A DNA stretch of 64,000 nt. It comes from Pseudomonas khorasanensis (GTDB taxonomy: Bacteria; Pseudomonadota; Gammaproteobacteria; Pseudomonadales; Pseudomonadaceae). Numbering within the stretch: position 1 is the stretch's first letter; each line of letters opens with the position of its first letter. The notes beneath the pieces were generated by a model. It did no database searches, was not told the origin of the DNA, and worked only from the letters and a program-made list of their open reading frames with translations. The stretch spans positions 155,125 through 219,124 of the forward strand of contig NZ_JABWQP020000008.1 of NCBI RefSeq assembly GCF_014268505.2, in the 5' to 3' direction. Of the stretch, positions 48,101 through 56,669 are shown piece after piece. A program made the translations under genes and the position numbers.

Positions 48101-48832
48101 ATGCGTCTGACCCAGATTTTCGCCGCCGCAGCCATTGCGTTGGCCAGCACCTTTGCCGTCGCCGATGACGCGGCCGACAAAGCGATTCGTCAAAGCCTGG
48201 AAAAACTCGAACTCGAGGTTCCGGTCGAAAGCATCAATGCCAGCCCGCTGCCAGGCATGTACGAAGTCAAGCTCAAGGGCAGCCGCGTTCTGTATGCCAG
48301 TGCCGATGGCCAGTACATCGTTCAGGGCTACCTGTTCCAGCTCAAGGACGGCAAACCGGTCAACCTGACCGAGAAGACCGAACGCCTGGGCGTCTCCAAA
48401 CTGGTCAACGCCATTCCCGTTGCCGAAACCGTGGTTTATCCGGCAGTGGGCGAAACCAAATCGCACATCACTGTGTTCACCGACACCACCTGCCCGTACT
48501 GTCACAAACTGCATGCCGAAGTGCCTGAGCTGAACAAGCGCGGCATTGAAGTGCGCTACGTGGCATTCCCGCGCCAGGGCCTGAATTCGCCGGGTGACGA
48601 GCAGCTGCAAGCCGTGTGGTGCTCGAAGGACAAGAAAGCCGCCATGGACAAAATGGTCGACGGAAAGGAAATCAAGGCCGCCAAGTGCGAGAACCCGGTT
48701 TCCAAACAGTTCGCCCTCGGTCAGTCGATCGGCGTGAACGGCACACCGGCCATCGTTTTGGCCGACGGACAAGTCATTCCGGGCTATCAGCCTGCGCCAC
48801 AAGTCGCCAAACTGGCGCTGGGCGCGAAGTAA
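48101..48832 (+). CDS. dsbC: Thiol:disulfide interchange protein DsbC
   Basis: 243 residues. A signal peptide covers about 1-22 ('RLTQIFAAAAIALASTFAVA'). The N-terminal dimer domain follows. The thioredoxin-like domain has the CPYC active site at residues 131-134 ('DTTCPYCHKLHAEVP') and the cis-proline in 'NGTPAIVLADG'. DsbC isomerises wrong disulfides in the periplasm. AGGAG at 48091-48095 selects the ATG at 48101. Confidence 0.96.
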   Translation: MRLTQIFAAAAIALASTFAVADDAADKAIRQSLEKLELEVPVESINASPLPGMYEVKLKGSRVLYASADGQYIVQGYLFQLKDGKPVNLTEKTERLGVSKLVNAIPVAETVVYPAVGETKSHITVFTDTTCPYCHKLHAEVPELNKRGIEVRYVAFPRQGLNSPGDEQLQAVWCSKDKKAAMDKMVDGKEIKAAKCENPVSKQFALGQSIGVNGTPAIVLADGQVIPGYQPAPQVAKLALGAK

Positions 48833-48865
48833 TTCGCATCGTCACGGTCAGCCGTTGACGATCAT

Positions 48866-48945
48866 GGTCCGGTGGCAACATCGCCGGGCCATTAATAGAG
48901 AACCGCGAGCACGCGGTTGTTTTCCGGCCGACCCTGCGTCGGCCG
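48866..48945 (+). promoter_or_regulatory. Three tandem hairpins in the hom leader
   Basis: Hairpin A: GGTCCGG/CCGGGCC (48866-48890, one G-U pair). Hairpin B: AACCGCG/CGCGGTT (48901-48918), followed by GTTTT. Hairpin C: CGGCCGAC/GTCGGCCG (48925-48945), followed by TTT. They lie between the dsbC stop and the hom GTG at 48964. They could be a weak terminator of dsbC or an attenuator for hom. No threonine- or methionine-rich leader peptide accompanies them. Confidence 0.55.
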
Positions 48946-48963
48946 TTTCATGGGGAGTTCACA

Positions 48964-50268
48964 GTGAATCCGGTCAAAGTAGGCATCTGTGGGTTAGGGA
49001 CCGTCGGTGGCGGTACCTTCAACGTACTTCAGCGCAACGCCGAGGAAATTGCTCGTCGTGCCGGGCGTGGGATCGAAGTGGCACAAATTGCCATGCGCAC
49101 GCCAAAGCCTCAGTTCCAGACGACCGGTATTGCGATTACCAACGATGTCTTCGAAGTGGCCACGAACCCTGAGATCGACATCGTCATAGAGCTGATGGGC
49201 GGCTACACCGTTGCCCGCGAGCTGGTACTCAAGGCCATCGAGAATGGCAAGCATGTGGTCACCGCGAACAAGGCGCTGATTGCCGTTCACGGTAATGAAA
49301 TTTTCGCCCGGGCACGCGAGAAAGGCGTGATCGTCGCGTTCGAAGCGGCTGTGGCCGGTGGCATTCCGGTGATCAAGGCGATCCGCGAAGGCCTGTCTGC
49401 CAACCGCATCAACTGGGTTGCCGGGATCATCAACGGCACTGGCAACTTCATCCTCACCGAGATGCGTGAGAAAGGTCGTACGTTCGAAGACGTGCTGGCC
49501 GAAGCACAAGCGCTGGGTTATGCCGAAGCCGACCCGACCTTCGACGTCGAAGGTATCGATGCGGCGCACAAGCTGACGATCCTGGCTTCGATTGCCTTCG
49601 GTATTCCGCTGCAGTTCGACAAGGCTTACACCGAAGGCATCACCAGGCTGACCACTGCCGACGTCAATTACGCCGAAGCGTTGGGCTACCGCATCAAGCA
49701 CCTGGGCGTCGCGCGCAGCACTGACGCCGGCATCGAGTTGCGCGTACACCCGACGTTGATCCCGGCCGATCGTCTGATCGCCAACGTCAACGGCGTGATG
49801 AACGCGGTAATGGTCAACGGTGACGCGGCGGGTTCGACGCTGTTCTACGGTGCCGGCGCCGGCATGGAGCCGACCGCTTCGTCGGTGATCGCCGACCTGG
49901 TGGACGTGGTCCGCGCCATGACCTCGGACCCGGAAAACCGTGTACCGCATCTGGCATTCCAGCCGGATTCGCTGTCGGCTCATCCGATCCTGCCGATCGA
50001 AGCCTGCGAAAGCGCTTATTACCTGCGCATTCACGCCAAGGACCATCCGGGTGTACTGGCCCAGGTGGCGAGCATCCTGTCGGAGCGCGGCATCAATATC
50101 GAATCGATCATGCAGAAGGAGGTCGAAGAACACGACGGTCTGGTGCCGATGATTCTGCTGACCCACCGCGTGGTGGAACAGCGCATCAACGATGCGATCA
50201 CCGCGCTTGAAGCGCTGGCAGGCGTCGACGGTCCGGTTGTCCGGATCCGCGTCGAACATTTGAATTAA
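48964..50268 (+). CDS. hom: Homoserine dehydrogenase
   Basis: 434 residues, the long form with an ACT domain. The NAD(P) loop is 'VGICGLGTVGGGTFNVL'. The catalytic domain contains 'NKALIAVHGNEIF' and 'GIINGTGNFILTEM'. The C-terminal ACT domain (about 350-430, 'YYLRIHAKDHPGVLAQVA') is the expected site of threonine feedback. It reduces aspartate semialdehyde to homoserine. The GTG start has GGGGAG at 48952-48957. Confidence 0.97.
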   Translation: MNPVKVGICGLGTVGGGTFNVLQRNAEEIARRAGRGIEVAQIAMRTPKPQFQTTGIAITNDVFEVATNPEIDIVIELMGGYTVARELVLKAIENGKHVVTANKALIAVHGNEIFARAREKGVIVAFEAAVAGGIPVIKAIREGLSANRINWVAGIINGTGNFILTEMREKGRTFEDVLAEAQALGYAEADPTFDVEGIDAAHKLTILASIAFGIPLQFDKAYTEGITRLTTADVNYAEALGYRIKHLGVARSTDAGIELRVHPTLIPADRLIANVNGVMNAVMVNGDAAGSTLFYGAGAGMEPTASSVIADLVDVVRAMTSDPENRVPHLAFQPDSLSAHPILPIEACESAYYLRIHAKDHPGVLAQVASILSERGINIESIMQKEVEEHDGLVPMILLTHRVVEQRINDAITALEALAGVDGPVVRIRVEHLN

Positions 50269-50272
50269 CAGC

Positions 50273-50352
50273 AGCGGCAAGCTGCAAGCTACAAGCGGCA
50301 AGACAAAGCGGTTCGGCTTTTACTTGCAGCTTGCAGCTTGAGGCTTGCCGCT
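50273..50352. repeat. Inverted repeat of a third REP-like family
   Basis: AGCGGCAAGCTGCAAGCTAC and more on the left is mirrored by GCTTGCAGCTTGAGGCTTGC on the right. It occupies nearly the whole hom-thrC gap. The sequence is unlike the two main REP families of this window. Confidence 0.8.
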
Positions 50353-50372
50353 CAAACCAAAGGTTTGCCCTT

Positions 50373-51782
50373 ATGCGTTATATCAGTACTCGCGGCCAGG
50401 CCCCGGCCCTGAATTTCGAAGACGTCCTGCTGGCCGGTCTTGCCACCGACGGCGGTCTGTACGTTCCGGAAAACCTGCCACGCTTCACCCATGAAGAAAT
50501 CGCTTCGTGGGCCGGCCTGCCGTATCACGAGCTGGCCTTCCGAGTGATGCGCCCGTTCGTGACCGGCAGCATTCCTGATGCCGATTTCAAAAAGATCCTT
50601 GAAGAAACTTACGGCGTGTTCTCGCACAGCGCCGTGGCGCCACTGCGTCAGTTGAATGGCAACGAGTGGGTGCTGGAGCTGTTCCATGGCCCAACCCTCG
50701 CGTTCAAGGACTTCGCCTTGCAACTGCTCGGTCGTTTGCTTGATTACGTGCTGGAAAAGCGCGGCGAGCGCGTAGTGATTGTCGGTGCCACGTCCGGTGA
50801 TACCGGTTCGGCTGCCATTGAAGGCTGCAAGCACTGCGAAAACGTCGACATCTTCATCCTGCACCCGCACAACCGTGTGTCCGAAGTGCAGCGTCGCCAG
50901 ATGACGACAATTTTCGGCGAGAACATCCATAACATCGCCATCGAAGGCAACTTCGACGACTGTCAGGAGATGGTCAAGAACAGCTTCGCTGACCAGAGCT
51001 TCCTCAAGGGCACACGCCTGGTGGCCGTGAACTCTATCAATTGGGCGCGGATCATGGCCCAGATCGTTTACTACTTCCATGCAGCCTTGCAGTTGGGTGG
51101 CCCGGCGCGTTCGGTGTCGTTCTCGGTGCCGACCGGCAACTTCGGCGACATCTTCGCTGGCTACCTGGCGCGCAACATGGGTCTGCCGATCAATCAGTTG
51201 ATCGTCGCGACCAACCGCAACGACATCCTGCACCGCTTCATGAGCGGCAATCAATACGTCAAGGAAACCCTGCACGCGACGTTGTCGCCGTCGATGGACA
51301 TCATGGTCTCGTCGAACTTCGAGCGCCTGCTGTTCGACCTGCACGGTCGCAACGGTGCGGCGATTGCCGGGCTGATGGACTCGTTCAAAAAGGACGGCAG
51401 TTTCAGCGTCGAACAAGAGCGCTGGACAGAAGCGCGCAAGCTTTTCGACTCGCTGGCGGTGGACGATGCGCAGACCTGCGAAACCATCGCCGAGGTTTAC
51501 GAGCAGACCGGTGAAGTTCTCGACCCGCACACCGCCATCGGCGTGAAGGCCGCGCGTGAGTGCCGTCGCAGCCTGGACATCCCGATGGTGATCCTCGGCA
51601 CTGCCCATCCGGTGAAATTCCCGGATGCAGTGGAGAAGGCGGGTGTAGGAAAAGCGCTCGAGCTGCCTACACATCTTTCTGATTTGTTTGAGCGAAACGA
51701 GCGCTGCACGGTTTTGCCAAACGACCTGAAAGCCGTGCAAGCCTTTGTCAGCCAGCATGGCAACCGCGGCAAGCCGCTTTAA
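50373..51782 (+). CDS. thrC: Threonine synthase
   Basis: 469 residues, PLP fold type II of the long ThrC group. 'YISTRGQAPALNFEDVLLAG' starts the protein, and the PLP lysine is in 'GPTLAFKDFALQLLG' (Lys112). 'VGATSGDTGSAAIEGC' and 'VPTGNFGDIFAGYLA' hold the cofactor phosphate and substrate. It converts O-phosphohomoserine to threonine. The ATG at 50373 is the family start. It follows hom across a repeat, so the two form an operon unless the repeat stops transcription. Confidence 0.97.
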   Translation: MRYISTRGQAPALNFEDVLLAGLATDGGLYVPENLPRFTHEEIASWAGLPYHELAFRVMRPFVTGSIPDADFKKILEETYGVFSHSAVAPLRQLNGNEWVLELFHGPTLAFKDFALQLLGRLLDYVLEKRGERVVIVGATSGDTGSAAIEGCKHCENVDIFILHPHNRVSEVQRRQMTTIFGENIHNIAIEGNFDDCQEMVKNSFADQSFLKGTRLVAVNSINWARIMAQIVYYFHAALQLGGPARSVSFSVPTGNFGDIFAGYLARNMGLPINQLIVATNRNDILHRFMSGNQYVKETLHATLSPSMDIMVSSNFERLLFDLHGRNGAAIAGLMDSFKKDGSFSVEQERWTEARKLFDSLAVDDAQTCETIAEVYEQTGEVLDPHTAIGVKAARECRRSLDIPMVILGTAHPVKFPDAVEKAGVGKALELPTHLSDLFERNERCTVLPNDLKAVQAFVSQHGNRGKPL

Positions 51783-51807
51783 GCCTGCAAAAGCTGTCAC
51801 ATTTTGA

Positions 51808-51834
51808 AGCCCGTCTCCTGACGGGCTTTTTTGT
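51808..51834 (+). terminator. Terminator of thrC
   Basis: AAGCCCGTC pairs with GACGGGCTT around TCCT and is followed by T residues, 26 bp after the stop. Confidence 0.93.
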
Positions 51835-51903
51835 TTCTGCTGCCACACTGCTCGGGTTATCACCCATGAAGGACGGGTGAGTCGATCACGAAGGAAAATG
51901 GCA

Positions 51904-53277
51904 ATGCTGTTTTACAGAGCTTTGAAACCGGTACTGGGCTGGTTGTTTTTGTCGGCGGTGCTTGGGTGGGGACACAGCGGCGTGGCTGCGCAAATGGCAA
52001 TGGAACACATGGATGCGTCAGAGAGTATCCAGCCTGTGGCGCTGAACGCGCACGAGCGACAATGGATTCTCGACAACCCCAAGGTGACGGTGGCGTCGGT
52101 GCAATATCCGCTTTACCTGTTCCAGGACGAACATGGACATTGGAGCGGTCTGAACACCGACGTTCTCAAGCGCATCAGCGCGATGACCGGTCTGCAGTTT
52201 GAACATCAGGAATCGTTTTCTACCCACCACATGCTCGAGCGACTGCAGAGTGGCGCCGCGGACATCAGTACGACGTTGGCGATGAGCGACGATCGCAAGG
52301 TGTTTCTGGATTTCAGCCACGCCTTCGGTGGGGCCGGTTGGGTATTTGTCGGGCATGCCAACGCGCCCAGGGTGGAATCTTTCGATCAGTTGGCGAAACG
52401 TGTCGTGGTGCTGCCGGCCCGGCATGCGCTGGAGGATATGATTCGGCGCGATTTCCCCTCGATTGAAATACGCTCGGTGAAGACCTATGCCGAAGCACGA
52501 GCGCTGGTCGAGAGCGGAGAAGCCTACGCAACTGTAGAAAATGAGATCGGTGCGCAATTGTATCCGTTGGGCATGCTCCAGGTCGGGGGCCTGGTGGAGG
52601 GGAAGTGGGAAGCTGATCACCTGGCTGTACGAAAAGGCATGCCGGAGCTGCTGAGTATTCTTAACAAAGCGCTGGAAGCTTTCCCTGCTGCGGAGTTGCG
52701 GGCGATTCGTCTTAAATGGCTGGAAGGCATTTCGCCGACGCCTGTGCCGTCCATCTGGCAGCGGTTTATCGAGTGGACATGCTGGGGAACGGGCGTGATC
52801 GGCGCTTTCGCAATACTGTCGTTGGTGTGGAACAGGCGTCTGGCGGCCGTGATCAAGTTACGCTGCGAAGCGCAAAAGGAGTTGGGCGATCAATTGGCCT
52901 TTCAGCACGCCCTGATTGATTCCATGCCCGATCCGGTATTCGTTCGTGATTTGCAAGGACGCCTGATTATCTGCAATCGCAGTTACGAGGAGGCGCTATC
53001 GGTGCGGCTGGATCAAATGCAGGGGCGTTTGCTGATCGAGGTCGATGCGTTTCCCGAAGCCACCGCGCGCATGCTGCATGACGAGTTCGTCGCACAGTTG
53101 CAAACCCGCAAGTCGCGCTTCAGCAAGCGCCAGTTGTTGTTCAATGGCGGGCCTCGAGAGGTCTATCAGTGGACGGTGCCGTTTTACAGCGGTGACGGTA
53201 AATTGCGCGGCTTATTGGGGGGCTGGACTGACATCACTCAACGCCGGACCGAGAGCGGGTGCCGATGTCTTCAATAA
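51904..53277 (+). CDS. BvgS/EvgS-like sensor protein lacking the kinase part
   Basis: 457 residues. A signal or anchor segment (about 8-28) leads to a periplasmic family 3 solute-binding domain (about 55-275, 'RQWILDNPKVTVASVQYPLY', 'GAADISTTLAMSDDR'). A membrane helix (about 289-314) and a cytoplasmic PAS domain (about 332-448, 'DSMPDPVFVRDLQGRLIIC', ending 'LLGGWTDITQRR') follow. Intact homologues continue into histidine kinase, receiver and HPt domains. Here the frame stops after 'RRTESGCRCLQ', and no kinase sequence appears in any frame behind it. The start at 51904 has AAGGA eight bases upstream. Confidence 0.85.
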   Translation: MLFYRALKPVLGWLFLSAVLGWGHSGVAAQMAMEHMDASESIQPVALNAHERQWILDNPKVTVASVQYPLYLFQDEHGHWSGLNTDVLKRISAMTGLQFEHQESFSTHHMLERLQSGAADISTTLAMSDDRKVFLDFSHAFGGAGWVFVGHANAPRVESFDQLAKRVVVLPARHALEDMIRRDFPSIEIRSVKTYAEARALVESGEAYATVENEIGAQLYPLGMLQVGGLVEGKWEADHLAVRKGMPELLSILNKALEAFPAAELRAIRLKWLEGISPTPVPSIWQRFIEWTCWGTGVIGAFAILSLVWNRRLAAVIKLRCEAQKELGDQLAFQHALIDSMPDPVFVRDLQGRLIICNRSYEEALSVRLDQMQGRLLIEVDAFPEATARMLHDEFVAQLQTRKSRFSKRQLLFNGGPREVYQWTVPFYSGDGKLRGLLGGWTDITQRRTESGCRCLQ

Positions 53278-53394
53278 AGAAAGGAAACGTCCTGCAAGAC
53301 GCGGCTACTTTTCTGATGGGAGGCTTAAGACGCCTGCCCTAAAGTGAACGATAACTGCGGTGAGAGTCCGCGATGATCGCTTCAGAGGTCGCCC

Positions 53395-53802
53395 ATGCGC
53401 TCGCTTAAAGTCCTGATTCTTGAACCCAACCCCTTCCAGCTGATGGCATTGCACCAGATGCTCAATGCTGTCGGCATCTACGACGTATTGACCGCTCCTT
53501 CGTTAGCCCAGGCTTTGTGTTCACTGGGGCATCGCGGCGCGGTCGATATTGCCATTTGCGATCCGCAACTCAAAGGTGGGGATGGACTGGCCTTGATCCA
53601 CCACCTTGCGACGCACCATGAAGCGCGCGCGCTGATACTGCTGGGCTCGGTCGCGCAGAGTCTGTTGAATGACCTCGACTCGATGCTCCGCCAAGAGCGC
53701 CTGCGCCTGCTGGGTCGTCTGCAAACGCCGGTCTCGGCGGTGTTGATGAGGGGCCTGCTGGACAACTATCTGATCTCACCGCCGGAACTCGCCGGGGCCT
53801 GA
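53395..53802 (+). CDS. Stand-alone receiver-domain protein, partly degenerate
   Basis: 135 residues, about one CheY-like domain. 'KVLILEPNPFQLMALHQML' is strand 1 and helix 1, with Glu10 where the acidic pair should be. The phosphoacceptor is Asp56 in 'IAICDPQLKGGDGL', and Ser85 stands at the Thr/Ser position ('LLGSVAQ'). The conserved Lys-Pro is replaced by 'LQTP'. It has no output domain. It follows the kinase-less sensor by 118 bp and is probably its former or present partner. Confidence 0.75.
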   Translation: MRSLKVLILEPNPFQLMALHQMLNAVGIYDVLTAPSLAQALCSLGHRGAVDIAICDPQLKGGDGLALIHHLATHHEARALILLGSVAQSLLNDLDSMLRQERLRLLGRLQTPVSAVLMRGLLDNYLISPPELAGA

Positions 53803-53964
53803 AGCCTGCGGTTATTTTTCTGTCATCTTCGCCGTGCATGCTCTATCAGGCGCGGCCTTGAGAGATTGGGCCGCGACAGGCAGAACTTTCTTCTCGGGCC
53901 GGTGGTCATTTATTGTGAACACGCCCCAGGCACTGTGTTTTCGGACTATTGAGTGGAGATCGAG

Positions 53965-54246
53965 ATGGAAAGTATCAGTCTATTGCTCGGTGAGGCTCTG
54001 AGCCCGTATCAGGTGACGCTGACCCCTCGCGGCAGCCATGGTGAATGTCTGGTGACGCTGAAGAACAGCAGCGGCGCAATTGTGGTGGAACGTGAATTCA
54101 ATCATGCCCAGTTGAGCGACAAGCGCTTGCTGACAGACGTGGTGGACGGCCTCCACCGTGACGTGATGATCGCTGAAGGACGACTGGAACCGTGCGTCAT
54201 CGCAGCGTTGCGCAATGCGGCTCTGGACAAGCGTCCGGTGCTGTAA
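53965..54246 (+). CDS. DUF3509 protein
   Basis: 93 residues. 'SLLLGEALSPYQVTLTPRG', 'GECLVTLKNSSGAIVVERE' and 'VVDGLHRDVMIAEGRLEP' match small DUF3509 proteins, which are abundant in Pseudomonas and of unknown function. The ATG at 53965 has GGAG six bases upstream; a GTG at 53953 overlaps that site. It is followed by a terminator shared with the convergent gene. Confidence 0.85.
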   Translation: MESISLLLGEALSPYQVTLTPRGSHGECLVTLKNSSGAIVVEREFNHAQLSDKRLLTDVVDGLHRDVMIAEGRLEPCVIAALRNAALDKRPVL

Positions 54247-54370
54247 AGATGAAATATTTTTTGTGGGAACCTTCATGCATCCCTGTCAGTCAGACTCCGT
54301 AACAGCAGGATCAAGCATTGTGCTCCGGTGCTTGTCGCTTGCTGCTACGGGTCTGATGAAGACCGCGTTT

Positions 54371-54411
54371 AACCCCGAGTTGTCTCCCCACTCCTCGGGG
54401 TTTCTTTTTGT
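54371..54411. terminator. Terminator between DUF3509 and the convergent periplasmic protein gene
   Basis: AACCCCGAG pairs with CTCGGGGTTT, followed by TCTTTTT on the plus strand. On the minus strand the run after the stem is weaker, so it mainly serves the plus-strand gene. Confidence 0.75.
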
Positions 54412-54422
54412 CTGGCGTTTGC

Positions 54423-55322
54423 TTACTGCCTGGACTGATGTTCGAAAAAAGCTCGGGCCTGGGTCAGGTAATCAGTCTGTCGTTCCGGATCCAGCCAGTG
54501 AGCATAAAGCTGGTTCAGGTGTTCGCGGGGCAGGGTTCGCAGAAGCTGGTTGATTTCGCTGACGGCTTGGCGCCCTTGCACTGTGCCGGAGCAGGCGATG
54601 TACCCGGAGATATATTTTTCGGCGCCCTTGACCGGATAGAACGTCAGCTCATCTTCTGCAATCAGTGCCTGTCTGGCCTGATAGCGGATTTCCGGCCAAT
54701 AACCCAGAACCACTTGCAGCCTGCCAAGACGCTGCATGGACAATAAATTGGTCACCGCGTCGTTGCCGTAATGTGGGGTCAGTGCGTCGCTGGGCGCCCG
54801 CTGCAGAATGTTATCGATGTACTCGCCATAACTGCGTTCGGCAACGACGCCGACGTGCTGTTTGCCACCGGCCAGCAGCGCCGCAAGATCAACCTCACCC
54901 GCGATCAAATAAGGCTCAAGCACAGCGCGATCAGGCCGACGCACCACAAGCCCATTGCTCACGGCGCGAATGGCCGGTATCGAATAGGCGACCGACCGCG
55001 CACGGGCCTCGCTCCACAACAACGCCGGATCGCAGGCAAGCGGGTTGTCCTGCAGCATTTGCAGGCCACGGGCGCGGTTGACCCGCATCATCGTGTGGTC
55101 GTATTGCGGCATGCCGGCGATCAACTGCGGCATCAACTGATCGATCACACCCAGGCCTTTTTTCGGGCCTTCAAGAATCGTCAACGGCGGTATGTCGCGT
55201 AGCAGCCAGATCAGCGTCGGTTTTGCCTGGGTCGTTATCGGCAACGCAAGCAGAAGCAGCAGACCAAACAACCTCCACCGGTGAGAGGCGAGGTCAGTAC
55301 CTGATATCTGCCGACGCTTCAG
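54423..55322 (-). CDS. TIGR02285-like periplasmic solute-binding protein
   Basis: About 299 residues. A signal sequence ('LFGLLLLLALPITTQA') is followed by a family 3 binding-protein-like domain beginning 'KPTLIWLLRDIPPLTILEG' and containing 'VNRARGLQMLQDNPLACDPA'. Such proteins are usually orphan, without an ABC transporter beside them, and their ligand is unknown. The start is uncertain. By similarity to 'MKRR...' starts I place it at CTG 55322, one base after the TAA of the upstream gene. A TTG further in (at 'LFGLL') is the alternative. Confidence 0.75.
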   Translation of the reverse strand: MKRRQISGTDLASHRWRLFGLLLLLALPITTQAKPTLIWLLRDIPPLTILEGPKKGLGVIDQLMPQLIAGMPQYDHTMMRVNRARGLQMLQDNPLACDPALLWSEARARSVAYSIPAIRAVSNGLVVRRPDRAVLEPYLIAGEVDLAALLAGGKQHVGVVAERSYGEYIDNILQRAPSDALTPHYGNDAVTNLLSMQRLGRLQVVLGYWPEIRYQARQALIAEDELTFYPVKGAEKYISGYIACSGTVQGRQAVSEINQLLRTLPREHLNQLYAHWLDPERQTDYLTQARAFFEHQSRQ

Positions 55323-55323
55323 C

Positions 55324-56523
55324 TTAGATGGCTCCGTCTTCGCGCAGCCGTGCGATCTGTTGCGCGTCGTAGCCCAGACCGCCGAGGATCTGCGCGTTGT
55401 GCTCGCCAAGCTGCGGCCCGACCCATTCGGACGAACCCGGGGTCTCGGAAAGTTTCGGGACGATACCGGGCATCTTGAAGTCCTTGCCGTCCGGCAGCTT
55501 GGCGTGCAGGAACATTTCCCGGGCGAGGTATTGCGGGTCGTTGAACATGTCTTCGGCGCTGAAGATCCGGCTGACTGGCACCTCGGCCTGATTCAGGAGA
55601 TCGAGCACCGTTTGCAACGGCAGCGAATTGACCCAGCGATCGATGACGCCGTACAGCTCGTCACGACGACTGTCGCGCCCGTCGTTGCTGGCCAGCATCG
55701 GGTCAGTGGCGAGATCCTCACGTCCGATGATCAGCATGAAACGTTTGAAGATCGCATCGCCATTGGCGCCGATCTGCACGTGCTTGCCATCCGCGCTGGT
55801 GTGGATCGATGAAGGCGTGATACCCGGCATGATGTTGCCGGTGCGCTCGCGGATGAATCCGAAGACATCAAACTCCGGCACCATACTTTCCATCATCGCG
55901 AAGATGGCTTCGTACAGCGCGACGTCAACCACCTGGCCCAGCCCGCCGTTGACCTCGCGATGACGCAGCGCCATCAGCGCGCCGATTACACCCCAGAGCG
56001 CGGCAATCGAGTCGCCGATGGAGATCCCGGTACGCACCGGTGGCCGATCCTCGAAGCCCGTGATGTAACGCAGGCCGCCCATGGATTCACCGACCGCGCC
56101 GAAACCCGGTTGATCCTTCATCGGTCCCGTCTGGCCGAAACCGGACAGGCGCACCATCACCAGTTTGGGGTTCAGCGCATGCAGGACTTCCCAGCTCAGC
56201 CCGAGTTTTTCCAGCACGCCGGGACGGAAATTCTCGATCAGGATGTCGGCTTCACCGAGCAGTTTTTTCAGAATTGCCAAACCGTCGGGGTGTTTGAGGT
56301 TCAGCGTCAGGGACTTTTTATTGCGCGCCTGGACGAACCACCACAGAGACGTGCCTTCGTACAATTTGCGCCACTTGCGCAAGGGATCACCGCCGTCCGG
56401 CGATTCGATCTTGATCACGTCAGCGCCGAACTCACCGCAGATTCGCGAGGCAAACGGCCCGGCGATCAACGTACCCAATTCAATGACTTTCACGCCGCTG
56501 AGCGGCTTGTTGGCGAACGGCAT
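55324..56523 (-). CDS. CaiB/BaiF-family CoA-transferase
   Basis: 399 residues, family III CoA-transferase. 'VIELGTLIAGPFASRICGEFG' opens the fold, 'NKKSLTLNLKHPDG' and 'NFRPGVLEKLGL' follow, and the catalytic aspartate should be Asp171 in 'GISIGDSIAALWG'. Members swap CoA between small acids such as formate/oxalate or succinate/mesaconate. The acceptor here is not evident. No acyl-CoA dehydrogenase or racemase gene stands next to it. The downstream gene begins one base after its stop. Confidence 0.92.
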   Translation of the reverse strand: MPFANKPLSGVKVIELGTLIAGPFASRICGEFGADVIKIESPDGGDPLRKWRKLYEGTSLWWFVQARNKKSLTLNLKHPDGLAILKKLLGEADILIENFRPGVLEKLGLSWEVLHALNPKLVMVRLSGFGQTGPMKDQPGFGAVGESMGGLRYITGFEDRPPVRTGISIGDSIAALWGVIGALMALRHREVNGGLGQVVDVALYEAIFAMMESMVPEFDVFGFIRERTGNIMPGITPSSIHTSADGKHVQIGANGDAIFKRFMLIIGREDLATDPMLASNDGRDSRRDELYGVIDRWVNSLPLQTVLDLLNQAEVPVSRIFSAEDMFNDPQYLAREMFLHAKLPDGKDFKMPGIVPKLSETPGSSEWVGPQLGEHNAQILGGLGYDAQQIARLREDGAI

Positions 56524-56669
56524 ATTGAATCCTGTAAGACGCGGCTGAACGGATACTGGGTTTTAACATAGCCGGCCGTCAGGCGCCCTACGTTGATCGC
56601 CATCAATTCGATGATTGCCTGCCGCATCGGTTAGACTTGCCGACTTTCCTCGTATCAAGAAGCCCGTTC

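Noticed and set aside
48855..49172. Frame upstream of hom as an amino-acid leader peptide
   Set aside because: The product has no run of Thr, Ile or Met codons and continues into hom in another frame, so it is not a classic attenuator peptide.
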